A stretch of DNA of 64,000 nt. It comes from Halobaculum magnesiiphilum. Its GTDB lineage: Archaea; Halobacteriota; Halobacteria; Halobacteriales; Haloferacaceae. The stretch is from the NCBI RefSeq assembly GCF_019823105.1, contig NZ_CP081958.1:2604001-2668000 (forward strand), given 5' to 3'. The stretch's first letter is position 1. Every line of letters begins with the position of its first letter. The notes beneath the pieces are model-generated. The model was not told the origin of the DNA and ran no database searches. It saw nothing but the letters and a program-made list of their open reading frames with translations. This document shows, piece by piece, positions 1 to 9,405 of the stretch. The translations under genes were made by a program, and so were the position numbers.

Positions 1-1
1 G

Positions 2-427
2 GCCGCGAGCCACGACCTCGCGTACGACGACCGTTCGTCGTTCTCGCTGCCGGTGAACCACCGCGACACCTTCACCGGGATCACCGACGACGACCGCGCG
101 CTGACGATCACGGAGCTAGCCTCGATGGCCTCCGCCGTCGAGGCGGGCGTCGAGTACGGCCCCGACGAGTTCGCCGCGGAGTTCCGCGCGCCCGGCCACG
201 TTCACGTGCTCCGGGGCGCCCCCGACGGGCTCTCGGACCGACTGGGGCACACCGAGCTGGGGCTCGCGATGGCCGCCGAGACCGGGCAGCCGCCGGCGGC
301 GGTCGTCTGTGAGATGCTCGACGACGAGACCGGCCGGGCGCTGTCGACGCGGGCGGCCCGCGAGTACGCACAGCGCCACGGGTTCCCGTACGTCGAGGGC
401 GAGGAGCTGGTCGAGGCGCTGCGGTAG
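2..427 (+). CDS. ribB: 3,4-dihydroxy-2-butanone-4-phosphate synthase, C-terminal part (5' end outside window)
   Basis: Enzyme of riboflavin synthesis that turns ribulose 5-phosphate into 3,4-dihydroxy-2-butanone 4-phosphate plus formate. The frame is open from base 2 to a TAG at 425-427, giving about 141 residues, so roughly the first third is missing. The GTG at 53 is internal: conserved residues (SFSLPVNHRDTFTGITDDD) run across it. The HRD and TGIT elements are the substrate- and metal-binding stretch of the RibB family, and the end (RHGFPYVEGEEL) matches archaeal RibB tails. The neighbouring gene is convergent with no link in function. Identity is sure. Confidence 0.9.
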   Translation, partial: AASHDLAYDDRSSFSLPVNHRDTFTGITDDDRALTITELASMASAVEAGVEYGPDEFAAEFRAPGHVHVLRGAPDGLSDRLGHTELGLAMAAETGQPPAAVVCEMLDDETGRALSTRAAREYAQRHGFPYVEGEELVEALR

Positions 428-452
428 CGTCCACGTTCCCGCCGCCGGCGAC

Positions 453-1514
453 TCAGCCGAGCAGCCCGAACAGCCCGAGTACCCATCGACCGATCTCCGA
501 CCCCGCGAACAGCGCGCCCTCCGGACGGGAGAGCCGTCGCCCGGTCCACAGCGCGGCGACCATCAGAACCGTGACACCGGCCAGCCACGCTAACGTCTCC
601 AGCGCGTTCGCGGACACGGCCAGCGGCCGGACGAGCGCCGCCGCCCCCATGATCCCCGTGATGTTGAACACGTTGCTGCCGACGACGTTGCCGACGGAGA
701 CGCCGAGGCTCCCCCGGCTCAGCGCCACCAGCGACACCGCGAACTCCGGAGTCGACGTGCCGGCGGCGACGATGGTCCCGCCGATCACCCACTCGGAGAT
801 CCCGGCCCCGCGCGCGAGCGTCGACGCCGCGGCGACCATGTAGTCGCCGCTCACCAGCACCAGCGCCAGCCCGCCGACGAGCACCAGCGCGTCGCGACCG
901 CGGAACGACACTCGCCCCGTGATGTCGGTCGTCGCCGCGTCGCCGGGGAACGTCCCCGGATCGGATCCGGGTTTCACGTCCGAGGGGGCGGAGCCCGCCT
1001 CGGGCTCCACTTCCGGCTCTTCGTCCTCGGTCTCCGCTCCCGCCGCCGTGGACCCGCCTTCGGCCCGGAGCAGATAGGCGGTGTACGTGACGAACAGCCC
1101 GGCGAGCACGGCGCCCTCGACGCGGGAGATGGCGAGGTCGACCAGCGCGATCCCGCCGACGGCGGTGCTCGCGAGCAGCGCGAGGCCGTCCCGGTGAACC
1201 AGCGTCTCGGCGATCGGGATCATTCGGATCAGCGCGACGACGCCGAGGACGAACGCGAGGTTGTAGACGTTCGACCCGAGGACGTTCGCGACGGCGATGT
1301 CGCCGAGGCCGTTGGTCGCGGCGTCGAGCGAGACCGACAGCTCCGGCGTCGACGTGCCCATCGCGACGACCGTGAGGCCGATGGCGAGTTCGGAGAGCCC
1401 GAACCGCCGGGCGAGCCGTATCACCGCGTCCACGAGGAGGCGCGCGCCGATCCACAGCCCCAGCACCGACACGACGATGACCCCGACCTGCACGAGCGTC
1501 CCGCCCTGTATCAT
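453..1514 (-). CDS. CaCA-family Na+/Ca2+ exchanger (YrbG-like)
   Basis: Membrane cation exchanger of 353 residues, probably moving Ca2+ or Na+ against Na+ or H+. Two inverted-topology halves each carry the family's alpha-repeat, GTSTPELSVS near residues 53-62 and GTSTPEFAVS near 250-262. The Glu of each repeat is the expected ion ligand. About ten hydrophobic segments are visible. The halves are joined by an acidic cytoplasmic linker (about residues 150-185, runs of E and D), shorter than the regulatory loop of eukaryotic NCX. Start is ATG at 1514. It lies downstream of nhaC on the same strand but is separated from it by a 280-bp repeat-containing gap. Ion specificity cannot be read from the sequence. 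Confidence 0.9.
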   Translation of the reverse strand: MIQGGTLVQVGVIVVSVLGLWIGARLLVDAVIRLARRFGLSELAIGLTVVAMGTSTPELSVSLDAATNGLGDIAVANVLGSNVYNLAFVLGVVALIRMIPIAETLVHRDGLALLASTAVGGIALVDLAISRVEGAVLAGLFVTYTAYLLRAEGGSTAAGAETEDEEPEVEPEAGSAPSDVKPGSDPGTFPGDAATTDITGRVSFRGRDALVLVGGLALVLVSGDYMVAAASTLARGAGISEWVIGGTIVAAGTSTPEFAVSLVALSRGSLGVSVGNVVGSNVFNITGIMGAAALVRPLAVSANALETLAWLAGVTVLMVAALWTGRRLSRPEGALFAGSEIGRWVLGLFGLLG

Positions 1515-1663
1515 CGTTCGACCGTACCGTCCGGATGTCGAGGAATCAACCTTCGGGCCGGGGGAGCGTGGTCGCCGGTCGAGATCCGGGACCGGGCGGT
1601 CGGAACGCCCGCGTCGTTCCCGGGGGACCCCTCCGGTCGACCTTGTGTCGGTTATGGGCGGAG

Positions 1664-1796
1664 CGGCACAGGACCGCTCCGCCGTACTCCGAGACGCTCG
1701 GCTTCGCCTCGCGTCGCGCCCGATTCGTGCGCGGCTCGGCCCGAAGACCTCGCCGCGGTTCTTCCGAGACGCTCGCTTCGCTCGCGTCTCGCCTCA
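1664..1796. repeat. Dispersed ~135-145 bp repeat, copy 1, beginning at the nhaC stop codon
   Basis: Read on the minus strand, this starts with the nhaC stop (TGAGGCGAGACGCGAG) and runs through GCGTCTCGGAAGAAC, GGCGAGGTC, GGCCGAGCCGC to GGCGGAGCGGTCC. The same order of blocks follows the gapII stop at 28565-28712 with only scattered changes. It contains a hairpin at 1766-1790 (stem GAGACGC/GCGTCTC, 11-nt loop TCGCTTCGCTC) and a degenerate second one at 1691-1717. No transposase or coding sequence is visible. A mobile miniature element or a structured 3' end are both possible. Confidence 0.75.
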
Positions 1797-3233
1797 GTCG
1801 TCCGCGGGAACGGCCCCCGCCGGCGCCTCCGTCGGCGTCGTCGCCCGCCCGGCCAGCGCGAGCCCGACCAGCGCCAGCACCGACAGCGGCCCGAAGAAGT
1901 AGTACGGGACGAACGCCCACGACGACTCGAAGCCGAGCGCGGCCGCCATGAAGACCGCGCCGGCGTGCCACGGGAACAGCGGTCCGGTGGGGGTGCCGGC
2001 GGCCTCGACGGCCCGCGAGAGGTCACGCGAGTCGAGCCCGTACTCGTCGTACAGCCCCCGGAGGCTCACGCCCGGCACGACGATGCTCATGTACTGCTGG
2101 GCCGTGAACGCGTTCGTGAGCAGTGCGGAGGCGCCGGTGCCGACCACGAGGGAGTTGCGTGACCACACCACGTCGGCCAGGCGGTCGGCGACGACCGCGA
2201 GCACGTCGGTTCCCTCCAGCAGCCCGCCCAGCGCCAGCGCCGCCACGACGACGGCGATCGTCCAGCCCGAGCCCGCGAGCCCGCCCGTCGCCAGCAGGCC
2301 GTTGACGAGCTCGCTTCCCGTCTCCGGGGCGGTGCCGTTCAGGAAGGCGTCCCAGGCGGCGGTAAAGGAGCGCCCCTGCGCGAGCACTGTCGTCCCGGCG
2401 CCCGCGAACACGCCGGCGATCAGCGCCGGCAGCGCGGGGTACCCCCGGACGGCGAGGCCGAACGTGACCACCAGCGGAAGGAACACCAGCGGGCCGAGCG
2501 CGTACGTCGACGCGAGCGGCCCGGTGATCGCCGAAGGGTCGCCGCCGGAGCCGGTCACGGCGTACGCGCCGAGGACGGCGTAGCCGACGACCGAGAGGCC
2601 GAACGCGACGGCGGTGCCGAGGCGCATCGCGTTGATGTGGTCGTACAGGTCGGTGTTCGTCACCGCGGCCGCGAGGTTCGTCGTGTCCGACAGCGGGCTC
2701 TGCTTGTCGCCGGCATACGCGCCCGAGACGATCGCGCCGGCGGTCATCGGCGCCGACACGTCCAGTCCCGAGCCGATGCCGATGAAGGCGACGCCGAGCG
2801 TCCCGACGGTCGTCCACGACGAGCCGATCGCGAAGGCGACGACGGCCGCGAGCACGGCCGTCACGGGGAGGAACACCGCCGGCGACAGCAGCCCGAGCCC
2901 GTAGTACATGAGCCCCGGGATCGTGCCGGCGCTGGTCCACGTCGCGATCAGCCCGTAGATGACGAACAGGATGAGGATCGCCTGCATGCCCATCCGCAGG
3001 CCGCCCTCGGCGGCGTCGTACACGCCGTCCCAGTCGTAGCCGAGCCGGTAGCGCGCGAACAGCCCGGCGAAGGCGATGCTCCACAGCAGCGGTCCGTGCG
3101 GGGCCAGGCTGAGCAGCCCCGAGCCGACGGCCAACGAGGCGACGACGACCGCGAGCGGCACGAGCGCCTCCCCGAACGTCGGCCGCCGCGCGTCGCCGTG
3201 GGGCTCGTCGGCGCGTGGCGGTTGCGTATCCAT
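1794..3233 (-). CDS. nhaC: Na+/H+ antiporter, NhaC family
   Basis: Polytopic membrane protein of 479 residues, likely exporting Na+ for H+; some relatives exchange organic anions instead. The NhaC signature SGAYAGDKQSPLSDTTNLA lies in the first half. About 11-13 hydrophobic segments and a second conserved patch (NAFTAQQYMS) support the family. ATG at 3233 is preferred over an in-frame GTG at 3251, because the TATA element at 3257-3264 lies 28 bases upstream of the ATG, as in leaderless haloarchaeal genes. Its stop codon is the first base triplet of the repeat described at 1664-1796. Confidence 0.92.
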   Translation of the reverse strand: MDTQPPRADEPHGDARRPTFGEALVPLAVVVASLAVGSGLLSLAPHGPLLWSIAFAGLFARYRLGYDWDGVYDAAEGGLRMGMQAILILFVIYGLIATWTSAGTIPGLMYYGLGLLSPAVFLPVTAVLAAVVAFAIGSSWTTVGTLGVAFIGIGSGLDVSAPMTAGAIVSGAYAGDKQSPLSDTTNLAAAVTNTDLYDHINAMRLGTAVAFGLSVVGYAVLGAYAVTGSGGDPSAITGPLASTYALGPLVFLPLVVTFGLAVRGYPALPALIAGVFAGAGTTVLAQGRSFTAAWDAFLNGTAPETGSELVNGLLATGGLAGSGWTIAVVVAALALGGLLEGTDVLAVVADRLADVVWSRNSLVVGTGASALLTNAFTAQQYMSIVVPGVSLRGLYDEYGLDSRDLSRAVEAAGTPTGPLFPWHAGAVFMAAALGFESSWAFVPYYFFGPLSVLALVGLALAGRATTPTEAPAGAVPADD

Positions 3234-3256
3234 CACCGGTCCGTAATTCACTGAGG

Positions 3257-3264
3257 TAATTAAA
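3257..3264 (-). promoter_or_regulatory. TATA element of nhaC
   Basis: TTTAATTA on the minus strand, centred 28 bases before ATG 3233. This predicts a leaderless or nearly leaderless transcript and decides the nhaC start. Confidence 0.6.
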
Positions 3265-3452
3265 CTACACGTCTTTATTATTCATGGTCGTAAATGGGGG
3301 TCGTTGCCGGCGAAACCGGGACTGTGTCGATGCGGTGACGGGGAAGTGACGGAGCGGCGAGGCGGCGACGGAACTGTGACGCCGCGGGGACGCCGCGGCG
3401 GCGACGCGGGCGGGGGAGACGAGCAGGGGGTGGACGCCCGGTGTTTCTGTGG

Positions 3453-3460
3453 TATTTATT
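3453..3460 (+). promoter_or_regulatory. TATA element of ilvE
   Basis: TATTTATT in otherwise GC-rich DNA, centred 28 bases before the ATG at 3485. The longer reading frame that begins at 3449 would start inside this promoter, so 3485 is the better start. Confidence 0.65.
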
Positions 3461-3484
3461 GTCCGGCAAATCCTGCGACCGCGT

Positions 3485-4417
3485 ATGGCTGGCTTCGCGG
3501 AGATGGACGTCGACACCATCTGGCAAAACGGCGAGTACGTCGACTGGGAGGACGCGACCACGCACGTCCTCACGCACGGATTACACTACGGCACGGGCGT
3601 CTTCGAGGGCGCGCGCGCGTACGACACCGAGAAGGGGACGGCGGTGTTCCGCTGGGAGGAGCACCTCGACCGCTTCTTCGAGTCGACGAAGCCGTACGAC
3701 ATGGAGATCCCCTACTCCCGGGAGGAGCTCACCGAGGCGACGATGGAGGTCATCCGCCGCAACGACCTCGACTCGGCGTACGTCCGCCCCATCGCCTACT
3801 ACGGCTATCACAGCCTCGGCGTCTCGCCGGGCGACTGTCCCACCGACGTGGCGATCGCGGCGTGGCCGTGGGGCGCGTACCTCGGCGACGACGCCCTGGA
3901 GAACGGCATCAAGGCGATGGTGTCTTCCTGGCGCAAGCACTCCTCCTCGCAGATCCCGACGAACGCGAAGACGACGGGGCTGTACGTCAACTCCCTGCTC
4001 GCGGGCGAGGAGGCCCGCCGCAACGGCTACAAGGAGGCGATCGTCCTCAACAAGGAGGGCAACGTCGCGGAGGGTCCCGGCGAGAACATCTTCCTCGTGC
4101 GCGACGGCGAGATATTCACGCCCGGGCTCTCGGAGTCGATCCTCGACGGCATCACCCGTAACACGGTGATCGAGCTGGCGCGCGAGCGCGGCTACACCGT
4201 CCACGACAACGTGAGCATCTCCCGGGGCGAGCTGAACACCGCCGACGAGCTGTTCTTCACCGGCTCGGCTGCGGAGGTCACCCCGATCCGGCAGGTCGAC
4301 AACGTCGAGATCGGCAACGGCTCGCGCGGGCCGGTCACCGAGGAGCTGCAGACCGCGTTCTTTGACCTCGTGGAGCGTCGCACCGACGACCACGAGGAGT
4401 GGTTCACGTACGTGTAG
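3485..4417 (+). CDS. ilvE: Branched-chain amino acid aminotransferase
   Basis: PLP fold-type IV transaminase of 310 residues. It interconverts Val, Leu and Ile with their 2-oxo acids using glutamate/2-oxoglutarate. The catalytic lysine is expected at K162 in IPTNAKTTGLY. It is followed by the conserved NSLLAGEEARRNG and by VAEGPGENIFLV, which binds the cofactor phosphate. An N-terminal HGLHYGTGVFEG block is the usual substrate-pocket signature. Length is normal for the family. The gene is monocistronic with its own TATA at 3453. D-amino-acid or aminodeoxychorismate relatives share the fold, but the motif set fits IlvE best. Confidence 0.93.
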   Translation: MAGFAEMDVDTIWQNGEYVDWEDATTHVLTHGLHYGTGVFEGARAYDTEKGTAVFRWEEHLDRFFESTKPYDMEIPYSREELTEATMEVIRRNDLDSAYVRPIAYYGYHSLGVSPGDCPTDVAIAAWPWGAYLGDDALENGIKAMVSSWRKHSSSQIPTNAKTTGLYVNSLLAGEEARRNGYKEAIVLNKEGNVAEGPGENIFLVRDGEIFTPGLSESILDGITRNTVIELARERGYTVHDNVSISRGELNTADELFFTGSAAEVTPIRQVDNVEIGNGSRGPVTEELQTAFFDLVERRTDDHEEWFTYV

Positions 4418-4473
4418 ATCGGGTCCCTCCGATCTCGGTCGAGGTCACGGCCCCCTCAGCGTGACCGACCGAT

Positions 4474-5538
4474 CTACCGCTCCAGTTCCTCGTCCACGCA
4501 CTCGCGCACGGGCTCGACCAGTTCGTCGGCGACCGTGTACGGGTCCGTCTCCCTCGCCAGCACGCGGTCGGCGAGCGCCTCGATCCCGCCGCGGGCCTCG
4601 ATCACCTCCTCGAGCAGGCCGGCGGTGTCCGCCCGCACGAGCTGTCGGATCTCCTCGGCGTACCGGGTGCGCGCCCGCTCGTCGATCCGGCCCGTCTCGT
4701 GGAGCCACTCGGCGTGCTCGCCGAGCGTGTCGAGCAGCTCGTCGACCCCGGTGGCGTCGGTGGCGACCGTCTCGACGACCCGCGGGTCCCACGCCTCCTC
4801 GTCCTGCTCGTCGAGCGCCACTTCCGCCATCTCCTCCTCGTCGACGGGGCCGTGGTGGCCCGTGTCCAGCCCCGCTGCGGGGTTCTCGCGCATGTGGATC
4901 ATCTCCTCCAGCTCGGCGACGGTGCGCTCGGCCCCGTCCATGTCGGCCTTGTTGACGACGAACACGTCGCCGATCTCGAGGATGCCCGCCTTCAGCATCT
5001 GCACGTCGTCGCCCGACCCCGGCTGGACGAGCACGCACACCGTGTCGGCGGTCTTCACGATGTCGACCTCGTTTTGCCCGGCGCCGACCGTCTCGATGAT
5101 CACCTTGTCCTTGCCGAAGGCGTCGAGCGCCTTTACCGCGTCCGCGGTGGCCGTCGAGAGCCCGCCGAGGGTCCCCCTCGCGCTCATCGACCGGAAGAAC
5201 ACGTCCATGTCGCCGACGTTGGAGGCCATGCGGATGCGATCGCCCAGCACCGCCCCGCCGGTGTACGGCGAGGAGGGGTCGACCGCGATGACGCCGACCG
5301 TCTCGCCGCGGTCGCGGTACGACTTCGCCAGCTTGTCGACGAGCGTCGACTTGCCGGCGCCGGGGCTGCCCGTGATCCCGATCACGTCCGCGGTTCCGGT
5401 GTGGGTGTGGAGCGCGGAGACGATGTCGCGGTACCCCGGCGAGCGGTTCTCGATCTTCGTGATGACGCGCGCGAGCGCCCGGTGTTTCCCGTCCAGCAGG
5501 TCGTCGACCAGCGACGACTCCGTCCCTGTGACCGTCAT
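4474..5538 (-). CDS. meaB: Methylmalonyl-CoA mutase-associated GTPase MeaB/ArgK
   Basis: G3E-family P-loop GTPase of 354 residues that protects methylmalonyl-CoA mutase and gates its cobalamin loading. Walker A GSPGAGKST is at about residues 57-65. Later motifs are IAVDPSSPYTGGA (switch region), ETVGAGQNE (base of switch II) and NKAD (guanine specificity). The ATG at 5538 overlaps the upstream mutase-subunit stop (ATGA), so the two are translationally coupled. A GTG at 5541 is a less likely start. The context implies propionyl-CoA and branched-chain amino acid breakdown, fitting the nearby ilvE. Confidence 0.93.
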   Translation of the reverse strand: MTVTGTESSLVDDLLDGKHRALARVITKIENRSPGYRDIVSALHTHTGTADVIGITGSPGAGKSTLVDKLAKSYRDRGETVGVIAVDPSSPYTGGAVLGDRIRMASNVGDMDVFFRSMSARGTLGGLSTATADAVKALDAFGKDKVIIETVGAGQNEVDIVKTADTVCVLVQPGSGDDVQMLKAGILEIGDVFVVNKADMDGAERTVAELEEMIHMRENPAAGLDTGHHGPVDEEEMAEVALDEQDEEAWDPRVVETVATDATGVDELLDTLGEHAEWLHETGRIDERARTRYAEEIRQLVRADTAGLLEEVIEARGGIEALADRVLARETDPYTVADELVEPVRECVDEELER

Positions 5539-5963
5539 CACTCGCGGTCGTGGACGTTCTCGCGGACGAACTCGATCGTCTCCTCCATCGGCGTCCCCGG
5601 CCCGAAGACCGCGCCGACGCCCATCTCGAGGAGCTCCTCGCGGTCGTCGTCGGGGATGATGCCGCCGACGAGGATCAGGGTGTCCTCGAAGGCGTCGTAC
5701 TCCTTCAGGCCGTCGACGATCTTCGGGACGAGCGTGTTGTGCGCCCCCGAGAGAATGGAGATGCCGAGGACGTCGACGTCCTCCTGGACGGCCGCCTGGA
5801 CGATCTCGTCGGGCGCGCGGTGGAGCCCGGAGTAGATGACCTCGAAGCCGGCGTCGCGGAACGCCCGCGAGATGACGTGTGCGCCCCGGTCGTGCCCGTC
5901 GAGGCCGACCTTCGCGATGAGACAGCGGATCTGGCGCCCCGTCTCTCGTTCTTGCGTACTCAT
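5538..5963 (-). CDS. mcmA2: Methylmalonyl-CoA mutase, small cobalamin-binding subunit
   Basis: Stand-alone B12-binding domain of 141 residues that supplies adenosylcobalamin to the separate catalytic subunit, which is not in this window. The DGHDRG motif at about residues 22-27 holds the histidine that ligates cobalt. The ISILSGAH and LVGGIIP motifs complete the B12 pocket. In bacteria and mammals this domain is fused to the large subunit; archaea commonly split it. A TATA-like GTTAAAGTC lies about 30 bases upstream (minus strand), so the transcript should be leaderless. It is the first gene of a two-gene operon with meaB. Confidence 0.92.
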   Translation of the reverse strand: MSTQERETGRQIRCLIAKVGLDGHDRGAHVISRAFRDAGFEVIYSGLHRAPDEIVQAAVQEDVDVLGISILSGAHNTLVPKIVDGLKEYDAFEDTLILVGGIIPDDDREELLEMGVGAVFGPGTPMEETIEFVRENVHDRE

Positions 5964-6070
5964 GCGATCCGGTTGGACGCCGCCGGTGTTGACTTTAACG
6001 GACGTCCATGACGTGTCGCCGGCGGGGAGTCGTCCGGATCGGCGGCCGTCCGCCGGCCCCGCGTGGCGTC

Positions 6071-7252
6071 CTACGGGAACTCCACGTCGGCGGCGTACAG
6101 CCCGAACGCGGCGGTCTCGACCCCCGAAAGGGGGATCGGGACCGCGCCGACGATCAGGTCGGCCGGTCCGTCGGTCGTCTCGCGTGTGATGTCGCGGTGG
6201 ACGACCTCGTCGGGACCGTCGAAGCCGAACAGTTCCCGTTCGGTCTCGGTCGGGAACCCCTCCGACACCGGGTTGCCGACGCCGTCGGCGCCGAACAGCG
6301 CCTCGTAGGCCGTGTTCACCTCCACCAGGACGGGCTCGTCGCCGTCGGTCGACTCCACGTACACGGCCGGCGATTTGATCCCGTCGAAGAAGTAGTGGAG
6401 GCGGTCGCGTTCGACGCGGAGGTCCGCCTCCCGCTGGAGTCGCGCGAGCGCCTCCGCCGCGTGGGAGGCGACGATCTCCAGGAACTCGGCGTCCTGCTGG
6501 TCGAATGCCCCCTCACGATCGGTCGTCACCTGGAGAACGCCGTGGTCGCCGACGGGGGTACTCAGCACCGAGGCCACGTCGTCCGCGTCGCGGATCTTGT
6601 CGGGGTCGGCGTCGTACTCGTTGACGATCTGCGTCTCCTCCGTCCGGTACGTGCGTCCGATGACCCCCTCGTCGGTGTCGGCCTCGACGTCGTAATCGTT
6701 CGGGAGCGTATGGCCGTACGGGAAGAACGTCCCGTCGTCGAGCATGGCGAGGACGACCTCCTCGTGGCCGAGGGCGTTCGTGACGGCCTCGACCACGGTG
6801 TCGCTCACCTCGCGGACGGTCTCACAGCCGGTCAGCTCGCGGGTGTACGTGTTGAGCGCCGAGAGCTTCGTGTTCGCCTCGGCGAGCGCGTCGCGTTCGC
6901 GGGCGCGCTCGATGCGCTCGGAGACGCGGCGCGCGAGCAGGTCCGTCCCGCCGTCGGTGGCGACGACCTCGTCGACCGGAACCGACGGCACCTCGTCGCC
7001 GTACACTACCAGCGGCACCTCCCCCGCCGCCGGCGCCAGGTTCTCGACGCACGACGACCGGTCGGACACGGCGACGACGCAATCGAGCGTCGGCCCGAGC
7101 TCGCGGAGGTACTCCGTGGCGACGGAGCCGCGCTTGCTCAGGACGGTCGCGTTCAGACCGGCTTCGATCGCCTCGACGACGTCCCCACCGTAGTCGCTCG
7201 GCGTCCGATCCGACACCGCGACGAGGACGCGCGCGTCGTGTACGGTGGCCAT
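6071..7252 (-). CDS. GAF/PAS sensor protein without kinase or HTH output
   Basis: Soluble signalling protein of 393 residues. The N-terminal ~115 residues resemble a receiver fold (RVLVAVSDRTPSDYGG, later VVAVSDRSS) but lack a convincing phospho-acceptor aspartate set. A linker helix (RIERARERDALAEANTKL) leads to a GAF domain (about 145-280, with VIGRTYRTEETQIVNEYD and FDQQDAEFLEIVASHAAEAL), then a PAS domain (about 295-390, RDRLHYFFDGIKSPAVYVES). The common haloarchaeal bat-type C-terminal HTH and any histidine kinase are absent, so it must signal by protein contact. A TATA-like GAGTTATCTC sits about 35 bases upstream. The ligand is unknown. Confidence 0.75.
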   Translation of the reverse strand: MATVHDARVLVAVSDRTPSDYGGDVVEAIEAGLNATVLSKRGSVATEYLRELGPTLDCVVAVSDRSSCVENLAPAAGEVPLVVYGDEVPSVPVDEVVATDGGTDLLARRVSERIERARERDALAEANTKLSALNTYTRELTGCETVREVSDTVVEAVTNALGHEEVVLAMLDDGTFFPYGHTLPNDYDVEADTDEGVIGRTYRTEETQIVNEYDADPDKIRDADDVASVLSTPVGDHGVLQVTTDREGAFDQQDAEFLEIVASHAAEALARLQREADLRVERDRLHYFFDGIKSPAVYVESTDGDEPVLVEVNTAYEALFGADGVGNPVSEGFPTETERELFGFDGPDEVVHRDITRETTDGPADLIVGAVPIPLSGVETAAFGLYAADVEFP

Positions 7253-7345
7253 CGATCGTCCCGTCGCTAATGAAGGATCCCAAAGAGATAACTCATTCGT
7301 CTACCCGGGCTCGCGCCGACCTGCCGCCGGCGGTCGTCCGAATCC

Positions 7346-9262
7346 TCACACGTGCTCGTTCAGGAACTCCACGATCGCGCGGTACGCCTCGATCCGGTTC
7401 TCCAGCTTCGAGAAGCCGTGTCCCTCGTCCTCGAAGATCAGCTTCCGCGTGGGGACGTGCTCGCTGGCCTCCTCGACGATCTGTTCGGCCTCGCCGACGG
7501 GAACCCGCGGGTCGTTCGCGCCGTGAAGGACGAACAGGGGCGCCGCGATCTCGTCGACGTGGTTGATCGGCGAGACCGATTCGAGGAACTCCCGGTCGTC
7601 CGCCAGGCTGCCGTACTCGGCCTCGCGCAGCTCGCGGCGCCAGTCGCCGGTGTTCTCGAGGAACGTCACGAAGCTGGCGATGCCGACGATGTCGATCCCG
7701 GCGGCCCACAGGTCGGGGTACTCCGTCATCGCCGCGAGCACCATGAACCCGCCGTAGCTGCCCCCCATAGCGACGATCCGCTCGGGGTCGACGACGGGGT
7801 GATCGTGGAGCCACTCGACGGCCGCCTCGATGTCGGCGACCGAGTCCATCCGGTGTTCCACGTCGTCGAGGTGGCTGTACGCCTTCCCGTACCCCGAGGA
7901 GCCGCGGACGTTCGGCTCGAACACGGCGTAGCCGTTGTTGAGGAAGTACTGCTTGACGGCGTTGAACGACGGCCGGCGCTGGCTCTCGGGCCCGCCGTGG
8001 ATGTCGACGATGACGGGCGTGTCGCCCTCGCCGGCGTCATCGGGCGTCGAGAAGAACGCCGGGATGTCCCGCCCGTCGAAGGTCGGGTAGTGGACCAGCT
8101 CGGGCTCGACGAACGTCTCCTCGGGGATGCCCGCGGTCGCGGCGTGGGTCCACCGCGTCGCCTCGCCCCGTTTCACGTCCACGACGTACGTGTTCGTGTT
8201 CACGGTGCTGCCGGTGACGGTGACGGCCAGCCGGTCGGCGTCGGGGCCGAAGGAGACGCCGCCGGCGACGCCCCTCGGGAGGTCCGGCTCGGCGAACGGG
8301 TCGATGCGGTCGGGCGCGGTGAGCTCCCCGACGGTGATCTCCGTGTAGCCGTCGACGTTGCGCGAGTAGGCGACGCGGCCGGTGTCCTCGTCGACCGCGA
8401 CGCCGTCGACGTTCCAGCCGTCGCCGTCCTCGACGACGAACAGGTCCCCGAGGGTCCCGCCGCCGTCGGCGTCGCTCGCGCCGCCGGCTCCGCCGTCCCC
8501 GTTGTCGCCGGTTCCGTCGCCATCCCCGCCGCCGGTTCCGCCTCGGTCGCCGCCGGCCTCGTTGCCGAGCGCGATCCGCTCCAGCCGGAGCGTGTCGGAA
8601 GCGTGGTCGGTGCACACGTACACGCCGTCGCCGTCGGGCGCCCACTCGGGGCTCTGGAACCGTGCCTCGGTCGCGTGCGGCGTCAGATGGGTGAGTTCGC
8701 CGGTCTCCACGTCGAGCACGTGAAGGTCGTGGTCGAAGCTCGCGTGGGCCTCGTGGACGAGCACGCGCGTGTCGTCGGGCGACCAGCCGGCCACCGAGAG
8801 CCAACCGTCGCCCTCGTACACCAGCTCCGCCTCGTCGCCGGTCTCGTCGCGCCCCTGCACGTACACGTCGAAGACGGACTCGTCGCGGCGGTTCGAGGCG
8901 AACGCGAACCGCTCGCCGTCGTGGGACCAGCCGCCCCAGCGGTGTTTCGCCTCGGGCATCCCCGTCAGCTCGGTGACGACGCCGGAATCGGGGTCGAGCC
9001 GGTACAGCTGCATCCGCTCGTCGCCGCCCTCGTCCATCCCGAAGGCGAGTTCGCGGCGCTCGGGCGACCAGTCCACGAACGTGACGCGCTCCTCGTAGAA
9101 GGTGTGCTGCTCAGGCCAGGCGGCCGGCTCGTCGAGGCTCCACACCTGCGGCGTGCCGGTGGTGTCCATCAGGAACGCGAGGGTGCCGTCGGGGGCGAAC
9201 GCGGCGCCGTGGGCCGAGCGCACGTTGAGGTAGCGCTCGATGTCGTAGGTCGGGTCGCTCAT
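7346..9262 (-). CDS. S9-family serine peptidase (acylaminoacyl/dipeptidyl peptidase type)
   Basis: Prolyl-oligopeptidase-clan enzyme of 638 residues that trims short peptides in the cytoplasm. The N-terminal ~390 residues form a beta-propeller (repeated blade motifs such as WSPERRELAFG and WSHDGERFAFASN). The C-terminal alpha/beta-hydrolase carries the triad: S502 in GGSYGG, D584 in HGANDPRVP and H615 in EDEGHGFS. No signal peptide is present. ATG 9262 is chosen over the upstream 9286. Odd feature: a Gly/Asp-rich insert of about 35 residues interrupts the propeller near residue 240-275. It is likely an exposed loop. Confidence 0.92.
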   Translation of the reverse strand: MSDPTYDIERYLNVRSAHGAAFAPDGTLAFLMDTTGTPQVWSLDEPAAWPEQHTFYEERVTFVDWSPERRELAFGMDEGGDERMQLYRLDPDSGVVTELTGMPEAKHRWGGWSHDGERFAFASNRRDESVFDVYVQGRDETGDEAELVYEGDGWLSVAGWSPDDTRVLVHEAHASFDHDLHVLDVETGELTHLTPHATEARFQSPEWAPDGDGVYVCTDHASDTLRLERIALGNEAGGDRGGTGGGDGDGTGDNGDGGAGGASDADGGGTLGDLFVVEDGDGWNVDGVAVDEDTGRVAYSRNVDGYTEITVGELTAPDRIDPFAEPDLPRGVAGGVSFGPDADRLAVTVTGSTVNTNTYVVDVKRGEATRWTHAATAGIPEETFVEPELVHYPTFDGRDIPAFFSTPDDAGEGDTPVIVDIHGGPESQRRPSFNAVKQYFLNNGYAVFEPNVRGSSGYGKAYSHLDDVEHRMDSVADIEAAVEWLHDHPVVDPERIVAMGGSYGGFMVLAAMTEYPDLWAAGIDIVGIASFVTFLENTGDWRRELREAEYGSLADDREFLESVSPINHVDEIAAPLFVLHGANDPRVPVGEAEQIVEEASEHVPTRKLIFEDEGHGFSKLENRIEAYRAIVEFLNEHV

Positions 9263-9405
9263 GGCGTAGTAGTCCCCGCCGCGCATCGAAAACGTTCGGG
9301 TCGGCGAACAGGTTCGGTCGCGCCGGCAGGGCGCCGCCGGCGGCCGCCCGACCCCGGGGGAGTATCGCCTCCCTTTTTATTCCCCCACCGGTACCGGATC
9401 GCACA